A stretch of 64,000 nt of DNA from Mansonella perstans (taxonomy: Eukaryota > Nematoda > Chromadorea > Rhabditida > Onchocercidae): assembly GCA_037074765.1 (NCBI GenBank), contig JBAMDO010000189.1, positions 1-64,000 on the forward strand, written 5' to 3'. This document shows, one piece after another, positions 37,003-48,190 of this stretch. Position 1 is the first letter of the stretch; each line of letters starts with the position of its first letter. A program made the translations under genes and the position numbers. The notes under the pieces were generated by a model. The model did no database searches, was not told the DNA's origin, and saw nothing but the letters and a program-made list of their open reading frames with translations.

Positions 37003-40000
37003 ATGAAACGTAAGGAAGATTATGCGTTGGAGCAAATTGATCGGAAACGTGAAAAACGTCGGTTAATACAAATGCAGTTTGATGACTACATTGAAGAGAT
37101 CAAATTACCGCATGCAGAAAGATGTAAACTAGAAATGTTAGCTGAACTCGTAAAGAATGCTGTTTATGCAGCGAAGGAAGCAAAAGTTGCGCATAAGGTT
37201 ACTTATTTAACTTTTTGTAAAGTTATCTGAAATGGCGGAAGCAGTTACAACCTAAGAAGTTATGTGCAACTTTTATTTATTTTTGCTCAGCTTTACTAAA
37301 TATTTTTACTTCTAGCAATTTCACCTGCTAGTAATGAGTGATGAATTTAACGAGTTTGAAGTAATAAATAATAAGTTTGAAGTTTTAGTCTTACACAAAG
37401 CCAAATGATAATATTTCATTATTTGTATATGAGTTTAACTTTTTGAACATTCCAGATGAGCGATCTGCAAGAATTGCATTTGGGAAAAATCCGTTTCCCA
37501 TTGTCTTTACCGTTTGGTTTGGAATTAAATAATATCAAATCTTCGTGTAATTGTCGTTGGGTTCATCCGGCTGAAATCAACATTTTGGGTAGTTGGCATG
37601 TTGGTCATCAAACAAAAATGGATCCCGTTTTGGATCTCATAATGATTATACCTCAGGTTCATTGATTTTTATTTTTGCACTTTTCCATGTTGCCAGTTTT
37701 TTTCCGCGTATTTAAAAAAAACTGATGTTTTTATATTATTTTTAGGATTATTTTGGTTCACGCGATTACCTCAATTTTGCATATTTCGTCAAACGTACTC
37801 ATTACATTTGCCAAATAGCACGGATTTTAATAGAAAAAAGGCTCTCGGTAAAATTTGGTTTGGATAATTTCGATAAATTGAAACCATTGCTGTTTGTATT
37901 AAACAAAGACGGTATCTTTTTCCTATTATTAATTGTAATTAGTTTGCATTGTAAGCCGAGAAATAAAACAAGGAGTTTTTATGTATTTTAAGAAAAATTA
38001 AAAATTTTTGAAGTTGGAACTTTGGATGAATTACGAATAATTTTTTGTGTCACAATTTATTAATGCTATGTTTAGGACTTGAAAGTGATGGATACTTGCG
38101 GATTCATTTTGCACCTCCGCGAGAATTCACAAAGATATCTCGATTTCGTCCAGAAAATAATAACTTAAGGCCTTCTTTTTGTTCCGCTTATTTCGGATCT
38201 CTCGGTTAGTGAATGTGCAGTCTGTATTCAAAAGTCGCTATTGATATAATTATCAGAAATGGAAAAATAAGGCAAGTAGGGATGAAAACTAAAAATAGAA
38301 AAAGTCATCGTTGCTATTAGGATCATGAAATTTACGTGGTTAGAATAAATAGCCTGCTGCTCCGGCACTGGAATCAGTATCTGTTGAAACTTTGGTCCAA
38401 TTAAGTTTCACTTGCCATTATTTTCATTGAAATAAAATGAACTACTGCAGGTATCGATACACCTACACCTGTCTATAATTCAAAGATATTAATTGATATG
38501 TTACGTGAAGAAATTGAATCTAGGCATGAAGTTTTTTTTCGCCAAAAACCAAACTTTGTTAAAGCCTTCATTATGATACGTTTGTGGTTGCTTCAAAGGA
38601 ATTTTATGCAGGTATTCATATATACTTCTCATCCTTTGCTACCTTTGCTACTTTATTTTGCTTCATATTAAGGACGTAATATTTGTTTTAAATGCAGTTA
38701 TTTTTATATACTTTATTTAAGACTGTTTAGCCTATATAGAAAGCAGCTTTTTCTGATTTTATCTTTTCTGGTTTGTCGAATTTACTGTAATCCAAAATCA
38801 TTGTAACGAAGGTATTTAGTAATATATTTGATAGAAACCTATTTCCTGTCTCAAATACAGTATGTTTTAAAATTTAGAGAGTTGATGGCTTTTCGGATTT
38901 GTTATTAGCAGCTTGGCTTATATATATTGATGCTCAAAAAGTTTCCCTTGATCAAGCATCTGTGTTCGGCATTATTACAGAGTTTTTCTCTTCTATCAGT
39001 GAGTTCACTGTTTAACGATAGCTAAGCTAAGTCCAATGAAGGCGGGTCAGATAACAAGGAAAGCATTTATTATTTTGAAATGATGGGGAAAATATGCTTT
39101 TTTTTTGTTTTTTGGCGATCTTTTAAGATATCATAAAAGGTTTAACCTAAATTTATTTGCTTAATTGGTAAGTTTCAGTATCAATAAACTGGAAAGAATC
39201 TCATTTGGGTTTCTGTGATAATGATGCGTTATATTCACAGTTCTTGCCACACTTCGACTTCGTATTCCTCGATCATACAGGATACCTCAATTTGGCTGCA
39301 TCTTTGAGTGTTACTGCTATGGAGCAAATTCGTGTTGCTGCCAGAGATGCTTTGAGCAGGATTGATACCTTCAATGAATTTGATTATCTTTTTGTAAAAA
39401 ATCATCCTTTTACTATAGCTTTCGATCAATATATCAGGTATTCTATAGATTCTGTTTTTTTTTTTTTTTTTTTTTTTTATTTACTGCATTCCGATTCCAA
39501 TATTTTATAATAATGTTTGAAGAATTTCCACTTTTTTAAGGATACAATTACCTCAATCATATCTACAAAATACTTTTCAAAGAATGTGCAGTGCAGAATG
39601 TGTAAGCACTTGTAATGACTTATTCGCTATATTCAAACGCAAGCTAGTTCCACTGCTGAAAGAAGCTTTTTCGAATAGGATTGTGGATTTCGATTTCTTT
39701 ACACCCGATCAACAAATCGCACTGGTAGGCTTATCAATTTTAGTGAAACTTCACCTTCACATAGTAGATGACTGGAAGAAAATAGCAGAATTTCAAAAGA
39801 TAGATTAGAATTATTAAAAATCATTTTTGTTTGGCAAATAATTCTTGGTTGTAGTGGGATGTATGTATGGAAAGAGAGAAATGTGTTATGGATGAGAAGG
39901 CAGCGATTCTACTTGGATTTCGGCTTTCGTCGAAATGGAATAATTTATTGACACGCGGTCCACCGGCTAAATCACCGGATGCAGTACATTTCCGTGCGTT

Positions 40001-43000
40001 TTGGGGCGATATCTGTGAATTGCGCAAATTTCCGGATAATGCAATCTGCGAAGCAGTTGTCTGGAGTTCCAGTAATGTCATCATTCTTATTTGCCAGCAT
40101 ATTCTTCAGAGGTAGATTATTTTCCATTGTCTCTATATCAGATATTTTAATATTAATATATAAATTATTGTGGATAGTTTATATTTTATCTAAATTATGG
40201 AGCATTTATAAAGGAAGGTATGTGGTTCAGTTTGATTGTTGATCACTGAATTAATTACATTTCGTATAGAATTAAAAAGTTGCATTAATGATTTAAATAT
40301 ACTGTGTATTATTTAAGGCATTTGAAATTAGAAGCATGTAATGTGGAAGAGCGAACGTTAAAGATGGAAGAAATTTTGCCCAGTGGAATGGACAGGTACA
40401 GTACAATCGGAAGAGCTTACGATAAATTATCCCAAACACTTCGCATGGTGCAAGGCTTGCCTCTTCTTATCACAGATGTCCGTCCTACATCCGCTTATCT
40501 AAGACGAACTGCGGTATTTTATTTTTTAATTTCTGTGAAATCTTTATGCATTTCTTCAGAATATATTTGCTTAATTCGAAAAATGGACATCAATTTGTAT
40601 TGGCCGATTGCCTTTGAAGATTTATTTTCCTAGTTCAAAGTAGTTCTACATTAACATTTCTCGAAAGTTTGATAGTGATAAAATTCAGTCACTTTTCATT
40701 CAGCTTATCGTTATCGGCAAGATATTTTGCGTATCGAATGTTGATTTAATTATATGCTTGCACTTGTTGCAATCTTTGCATCGTCCATTTTAATTTCATT
40801 AAGTAATTTTGTACTATGTTTGTGCAAAAATAGTTTTTTCAGCCTTTCCCGCCACTCTCTACGAATGCAGTAATCGAAAGATATAGTGCCTTCATTAAAG
40901 ATTCTATAGCACTTCCATTATCGCATATCTCACCGCCTTATTTACCCAGTATAGAAGGTTTTTATTATTATTTTTGTCTTCCTGGACTTTCATTGCAATT
41001 TTGAGACATTATTTCTTTTTGGTGTATTATTTCTTTGAAAAAACAAAAAGTAGCATATTCGTTCTTTTTTTCATCAAACATTTGATTGATACAGTGCAAA
41101 TAACAATGGAACAAAGTGGAAAATGGGGCGATGAATTGGGAGCTATTGCACGGCTAAAAACTGCCTTTTACGTCGAACTATCAAAAATACTGAAGGAGAA
41201 ACATTCGATGCAAGCTATTCCCTTCGACGATTATTTAATTGTTCATTTTGTAAGTCTGATTTTATCATTAAAATATTTGAAACTATTCAAAAATGCTAAA
41301 TTAGTTTTACAATTTCCAACTTTCATTAACTGTCGATTGGGTTTATGTTTTTCAGAACACCGTTGTATTTCGTCTGACAATAGCTTACCCGAAAGAAGTA
41401 CACATAATGAAGGTATTAAATGGTGGCAAAGCGGGTGTTCCTAAAGATAGTCCAGCGTCGAAACTGAAAGAGCTTGAGATAATCCTAGAGCCTGAACTCA
41501 CCGCATCATTGCACAGGTAAGCAAAATAATTTCAGATTTAGATTTATATGTATGAAAAGGAAACGACCATTTGTCGGCTAATTTCTGAGAACGATTATTA
41601 TATGCATGACAAAGCACTGACTTAGGTAATTCTGGATAGATAATTTAGGACATTTATGTCGGAAGAAATTCAAAGTTTTTTTTTTCGACAAGTAATCTAA
41701 CTGTATTGAAAGCGAATAATCTGTCCTGGCGCATTTTGAATTTACGTTTGGCACTATGTTCATTTCGTTCATTTGACGAATATTTTTTCAGCATAAGTGT
41801 GCAATTCGAAGCGTTCCCAGATACATGTCGTTTAGCGAAATATTGGCTGTCATCCCATGCACTGTCTGACTATCTTAATGAAGTAATTTTGGAAACAGTC
41901 GTTGCTTTTGTATTCATTAAACCACTCTCAATTCAGCCACCAAGGTTCTAAGTGTTTTGCTCTTTTTTTTACTTATACCAATTTACGTAAAACGTCATTT
42001 TTTTTGACTGAAATCGATAGAGACTTCTAATGAGATTAGTACAATTAAACTTCAGTTATGTTAATTTTGTCTTTTCAGAACACCATTCGTTGGTTTCTTT
42101 CACTTCCTAATACTGCTTTCTACGCATAATTGGCTAATGAAGCCGCTACTTGTTGATTTCGACAACAAATGGACAGGTCTGTTAAATTTTTATTTCTTTT
42201 TAGAACTCTCATCTTGAACAGTGTGCGTTTGTTGCATTTAAAAACCGTTTGGAAAATTTTACAATTTTTGTGTTTTTCTTTTAGAGGAAGATATAGATGA
42301 AATTGAAAAAGAGTTCGTAAAAATGAGACCAGTTTTGCCTGTAATGGTGATATGTACGTCGATTGATCGGAGTGGTTGTCGGTAAGTTATTATCAATTTC
42401 AATTTTTGTTTTATGTTAATTTTATGTTGCCTTCACGTATCAGGTGATATTGTGCTAAATTCTAAACTTACACATGCTTCTTGTCACCTGCATTTATTAA
42501 TGAAAATTAATTTTTTATCCTTTTCAGATGGACAAGAGAAGAACCACAGCCGTTGATCTTAAAACGGTTAACTGCTCTCGCTAAAGCATCAGCAGCACTA
42601 ATTGAGCAGCATATCACTTATTTGTTACCGTTGAATTTGAAGGTTTTAATTTTTGCTGTTATTATAGATTTTGCTATATAATAATAAATAGTATATACAG
42701 ATAGTTTTTTACCCTATTATTTTTGCTCTTTATATCCTTTGTTGAGGATAAGATATCCTCTGTTAACATATCCTCTAACGTTACTATCATGAATTATTTG
42801 TACATCATATCTTTATTCTCAACTGATCGATTATCATATTGTTTGCAGGGATTATTCGCAACTAACATTTCTACCTTCTCTAATGTTACCGTAAATATCA
42901 GAAGACGACATATAGTTAGGCAAAAAACAGGTCGCGGCAAATTAATAAACGGGCCATTACCGGTAATTGACTATGATCCGGTTAGAGAATATATAAAGCG

Positions 43001-43428
43001 TCTGCGACGGTGTTTCTCTTCAGTTGCTCTTTTTTTCTACAACAAATACATGGGCGATGTAATTGGCGTAGTGTGGAAACCAGCTGCATTAGTACCGCGA
43101 GATGCAAACGTACGTTACTTATGATTCTATGCAAATGATTGCTCACTTTGTTTGCGTTGATTATTTTTACTTTTCATATTATTATTATTAAGCTAGAGGA
43201 GAACAAAGTCAAACTGTTGTTTTATCGCATAACAATTTCTGGTGCAAGATTGTTTCTATAACCAATTATAGTCTTAGTATAATTTCTTTGTAGATATCCA
43301 GTTGTTTACATCGATTAAAAGGACCGAATAATAAGCTAGTGGTTAATTTAAAAGCCATATTGGATGATTTTATGATGCTTGGTCATGGCATTGTTCGAGA
43401 TGTGAACGAAACGAACTTTGCGACATAA
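37003..43428 (+). CDS. nol-6: Nucleolar protein 6 (NOL6/Nrap)
   Basis: Nineteen exons chain in phase: 37003-37197, 37456-37656, 37746-37911, 38076-38204, 38451-38611, 38878-38998, 39179-39437, 39541-39724, 39855-40111, 40318-40513, 40843-40957, 41095-41249, 41356-41516, 41792-41944, 42079-42176, 42285-42381, 42528-42642, 42849-43109, 43294-43428. They encode about 1052 residues, near the family's usual 1,100. Matching blocks: SRDYLNFAYFVKRTHYICQI, HFRAFWGDICELRKFPDNAI, ICEAVVWSS, LRMVQGLPLLITDVRP, FHFLILLSTHNWLMKPL and VALFFYNKYMGDVIGVVWKP. Known role: component of the small-subunit processome (UTP-C) in early pre-rRNA processing, with nucleotidyltransferase-like folds. The N-terminus is basic (nucleolar targeting is plausible). 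The ATG lies right after a 15-A run and the frame is open upstream to the acceptor at 36946, so an upstream non-ATG extension cannot be excluded. Confidence 0.96.
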
Positions 43429-43940
43429 AGATGAAAAGAATACCGCGAATTAGATTGCAGCGATAATTTGTCGTTTGTCGCATGCACTGAGCTTTCTTGT
43501 AAACAATTAAATCTGAATTCCTTTGGAAGTTGGTGAAATGTAAAGATGGCTTATAATATTGCGGCAATTAATTTCCTCATTTTCGATGATACTTACATCT
43601 GCCAATTCGTGTTAAGTCTGTATTAAATCCAAAGTTTTGAATAATTCGGTGCTCTGATTGTTGTTCGTTTTATTGTTGTTGAGCTGTTAAATTATATATA
43701 AAAAGTTTTTAATAAATCATTCTGTCAATTTTCCTCGTTGTTAGTATAAGTTATAAATACTTTACAGAATACTGCACAGGAAAAAGGATGCAAAGCGATT
43801 GATTAGTACAACTGATTATGGTTTATGTCATCTATTATTGATTAAATAGCGATCTATCAGATATACAGTTTGAATTTTCTCAGTTGTGATCATATATTTG
43901 CCCGTTCTCATCCCACTCATCGGTTTATTTTTTCAGAAAA
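43429..43940. other. Short spacer between nol-6 and snurportin
   Basis: 512 bp on the same strand. It holds AATAAA-like signals (AATAAATC near 43712) and ends in a T-run plus TTTTTTCAG at 43936, four bases before the snurportin ATG. No other content seen. Confidence 0.6.
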
Positions 43941-46471
43941 ATGGATAATTTAGATGATTTGGCTCACTTATTTGCAAGTAGCTCAGTAACTTCTACTCCA
44001 AATAGTACAACACGAGAGCATCCTCGATTTTCCCAATACAAATATGTCGGGCGAGCGGAAATAAGCCAAGAGAAGCGACGACAAGAGTTTCTCCGACGCC
44101 AAAAAGAGTAAATTTTTTTAAGTTTTCCGAACACAGAAAATGATTTGGAATTTAATTAGGAATTGAAATTCCCCCGTTAAACTGAAGTATCTTCAAATAT
44201 ATATTAAAAACGGTGCATTAGTGAAATCTACGAATGTTTTTGAATTTCTGAATTCTTAACGATGGTAATAGATAAGAACGCGTTTGTAGAGCGCGTTATG
44301 ATTATACGAATCATATCCGTAAATTAGCAATGAACGAGTGTGATGAAGACATGCAGAATGAAGAGATAGAAGAAAAGGATTCGGTAATACCGGATGATAA
44401 AACGAACAAGAAGGGTCGAAAAAGGAATTGCAATCGTTATGCTGATGAACTGATGCTCAGTGAATGGTTAGTCGATATCCCGGCTACTTTATCCAAAGAT
44501 TGGATCTGTATACCGTGTCCAGTTGGTAGACGATGTCTCGTTGTTGCTTCTAATGTATGTGATTATATCGTTTATTATAAAAGCAGAAACACCTAAATTA
44601 AAATTTGTTCTAATGAAAATATTTTAAGAATTCAATCGATATTCTTGCATTGATGATAACTTTTCCAATATAAAATGTTAATTTTATTTGCAAGAATTTC
44701 ATATCGTAGTTTAATTATCATCAATCATCATTATAGCATGAAATTTTGTAGAAATTCATGAAATTTTTAACTCATCATTTTGTTATTTAGCATATTCCCA
44801 TAACAAAAGTGATTTTTTTAAGTACGACTATTTGCATTTCTTATCTAGTTTGTCATTTTAATTATTGTATTAGAAAATTGCCATTTGACAATCACCATAA
44901 TTGATGCCGGTTGTCGTAGAATTCCTGAAGTACAGATTTTATTTCTGTAAATTTATCGATTTTATTAGCACAACTCATTTTAATACAATGAACTGATTCT
45001 TGAATAGAATAATTAATGAAGAATAAGTTGAAGCTGTATCTCACAAATGATCTTATTATTTATTTTGATAAACTTGAAGAAGTTTCAAGTATTTATTCAT
45101 TTGAAATTCTAATAATGCCACATTTATTTTGTTATATTCACTATATTTAGTAATTGTTGCAGGGTGTAACAAGTGCTTATTCGAAATCTGGTTATCTTAT
45201 TACACAGTTTCATTCTTATCTTCCTGGCGGAAATCATCCTTCACGTGGTAAGTCGACATATAACATGCTACGTTTTATTAGGTTCTGTCACTTAACTTGA
45301 TCAAAAATAATTTTCGTCAACGCAGTGTTACTGCGAAAACTTAACTGAGTAGTTTATTCGAAATCTGGTTATCTTATTACGCAGTTTCATTCCTTATCTT
45401 CCTGGCGGAAATCATCCTTCTCGTGGTAAGTGGACATGTATAGAGAAACCGTGCTAGGTTTTATTAAGTTCTGTCACTTAACTTGATCAAAAATAATTTT
45501 CATCAACATAACGTTACTGCGAAAATTTCCTAAGTAGTTCTATTGTTATGGAAATTTTTATAGGTACGTATACTCTTCTCGATTGTATTTTTGATTCGAA
45601 ATCGCCAACATTCTATTGCTTGGATATGATAGCATGGAATAGCCTCACTGTTGCTGATTCGGATTTTGATTGCCGACTGTTCATGATGAACTCACGTATC
45701 GCGGAGAATGAAAATTTTAGAGAGATCTCAAAGCAAATACCTGTTAGTTTTAAACCAGCCTACTTTCATTTGAAATTTTCTTTCCTTAATACTTGGAATC
45801 AATTTTTACCCTTTATATTTATGTATGAAATCGTATTGTATTTTGAGTTATCCATTGATTTGATTTCAAATGTATTTCAGTACCGTTTTATATGTCTTCC
45901 ATATTGCCGTTGTGAACACAATTTTATGGAGGAAATGATGCATCGAGTTTTTGACTTCGAAATTGATGGTGTCCTTTTTTATCATGCTAGCGTTCATTAC
46001 CGAAAAGGTCAAAGTCCACTCGGTTTGTTACTTTTCATTTATTTAATGAAATTGTAAGAATTTGTCATTTATTCAATTCAATACAATAATTGTCATGCTG
46101 CTCTAGATATGTGCTTTCCGAGAAAATGTATATCTATTCATTTTTAGTAGACTGTTTTTGATAAGCAACTAATTAAAATGTCTGAGGAGATCCAATATTA
46201 TTTTTATTTTTAACATTACAGAATTTAATTGATTTTGGATTAGATTTGTTGGAATTGGAAAAGTGAAGAAAAAATCTCATTGAACTTAATTTCAGTAGGA
46301 TGGCTAAAACCATGGATGATGACAGAAATTTTGTCAGTTCCGATACCAGCAAAGCTGATGAATGGAAATGAAATAATAGCGGGCAGTTCACAGAGATTCA
46401 TCGAAACATATAACCAAAAGCACAACCATGTTAGTATGATTGGTAAAACTTCCGAAAGTGTTTCCAGTTAA
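43941..46471 (+). CDS. SNUPN: Snurportin-1, snRNP import adaptor
   Basis: Six exons: 43941-44107, 44290-44554, 45163-45247, 45564-45742, 45881-46022, 46296-46471. They encode 337 residues (human about 360). The N-terminal IBB-like region is [20 protein letters not shown] followed by YTNHIRKLA. The m3G-cap-binding domain contains [79 protein letters not shown] and VGWLKPWM. The Trp residues of SEWL and VGWL probably correspond to the cap-stacking tryptophans known in the human protein. Known role: binds trimethylguanosine-capped U snRNPs and carries them into the nucleus with importin beta. Intron 3 carries a tandem duplicate of part of the third exon. The start is four bases after a TTTTTTCAG acceptor and only 513 bp beyond nol-6, which fits a downstream operon gene. 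Confidence 0.95.
45178..45538 (+). repeat. Tandem partial exon duplication inside snurportin
   Basis: A block of about 177 bp (45178-45354) holding most of the third exon and the start of its intron is repeated at 45355-45538. The second copy keeps the exon-like sequence and a GTAAGT donor. However, it has one extra C (CATTCC versus CATTC) that breaks the frame, and it lacks the TTGCAG acceptor and the exon's first 15 bases. Confidence 0.93.
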
Positions 46472-48190
46472 AGTTGACTTATTTGTTACTTAATAAAATT
46501 GTGTGATGCGATTTGATTTTATAAGTACAATTTAGTGGTTAAATTGAGTGGAATGAGTTAATATATTGAAGATAGATCGTGCATTTAAATATTTTCTGTT
46601 AGCCATTAATCAATATAACTTTTTAATTTAATTTAATTACATTTAATTTGGACATTTTATATTTATACATATCTGTGTATTTCCGTTCTGTATTCATGTA
46701 TTCTCCATGTTTCTTCACAAATATAATTACAAATAGTTACAAACGAATATTCTGTACATCTTTATTGTTTGCAACATAACTTACATTTTGTCATTTTCAT
46801 TTAAATAAAATATGAGTGCACAAAGAGATTATTAAAACGCTTCTTTAAAACTGGCTTTATTCATATTCGAAAATTCTGTATTTCTCTTCCTATATATTTA
46901 TATTCCACCCCATTAATTGTGCTTAACCATGTTTCCTAAGCTACACTTTCTTAAAAATAAAATATGGCATAAACTGCAAGAAAAGAAATTAGAATTTAAT
47001 TAGAAGATTAGATGTGAAAATTATCATTATCACTGATCTGATCTGAGTTGGGAAAAAAGCTTGCAAGCCCTCCATGAGGTTATGAGCTATATTGGTGGTA
47101 GTGTTGTTTCTATGGCAGGATCTCCCATGCTAAATAGCTTCAACCGATAGGTTAGGATAAAGTATATCCACGGGTAGAATGAGTCCGTTAGCTTTCGAGC
47201 AACTATCCTAGGAGAAGGACTTTTGCTGCAAACTCGGGTAAGAAGATGAAGCTCGATTAGCTCTAAAAGCTTTGTCCATCTAGGGGAATCATACTGTAAT
47301 TAAATTTCACATCCTGAGGTAACACCCACAAGATGTTGAACTGTAACTGAGCAGGATGAAACCAGAGAAAAGTCCGAAGATGGAGGTCCGAAGCGATTTT
47401 GACCTGCAAATCGATCATCGGTATGAACTTTTGCAGGAAAGATTGGGACATCTCTGCGCATGCTGTACCTCACATTAAAAAATTCACTGCTTAGGCCTAA
47501 TTCGTTTTGATGAAATTCACTGGCAATGGACAAATCTAAACGAGACTATTCTCGAGCGTCTTGCATATTTTGAATAGTTAATTTTTCGAATTAATATGCA
47601 TGAAATGAATGTATTTACGAAGTAATGATTTGAAATCATTGAAAAAGTAAATTTGCAAGAAAAGTTAATTAATTTACATTAAACTTATTTAATATCGCAT
47701 TTCCAAAATATCAGTTATTGTTGAGGGGCGTTATTGAATCGTTTCTGTCTTCCTGCCATTATCAAATTTCATACAAACTTTTAGGATTGCATTTTTTCAT
47801 CGGTGCATCTTTAACATTTCAAAAGGTGAAACTTCTATTATCAAAATGAAAATCGCACATGTCATGGATGTATTTTCTTTTATTGAATTTTGAAATTTGT
47901 TAAAGTTTTAAATTGAATTATTATTTGAAAGCAAAAATGTAATGTCTCAAAGGAAAAAAAGAAAACTCTCAAATTTATTACAATTAATGGTTGATAAAAA
48001 TTTTGAGAAAAAAATTATATTTTTAAAAACATAATAATTTATAATTAGCTACAGTGTGCGTTCTTTTTGATCTGAGATTATTGGTCGGTATTTTGAATTG
48101 GTCATTCGACAATTAATGAATTGATTTTTTTCTCAATCTAATTTTCAAGAAATCATAAGAATACAGAAATATTCATGTTCAGTAATTTCC
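46472..48190. other. Intergenic region with a degenerate element-like patch
   Basis: About 1.7 kb between snurportin and the coiled-coil gene. Most is AT-rich and featureless. The stretch 47030-47560 is clearly richer in G+C and is listed separately. Confidence 0.55.
47030..47560 (-). mobile_element. Possible degenerate BEL/Pao-type retroelement fragment
   Basis: This patch is compositionally distinct from its AT-rich flanks. On the minus strand one frame (about 47195-47140) reads ANGLILPVDILYPNLSVEAI before a stop. The ANG.IL..PV..LYP pattern resembles the very C-terminus of BEL/Pao polyproteins. Other frames are open for 60-77 codons (47263-47533), but with shifts between them and no reverse-transcriptase or integrase motif visible. 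No LTR or target-site duplication was recognised. If correct, this is a decayed tail fragment without activity. The call rests on a short motif and composition only. Confidence 0.3.

Noticed and set aside
45548..46057. A single 169-codon ORF as an uninterrupted gene
   Set aside because: It spans two snurportin exons and their intron; the intron happens to be open. The family match breaks exactly at GTTAGT 45743 and TTTCAG 45880.
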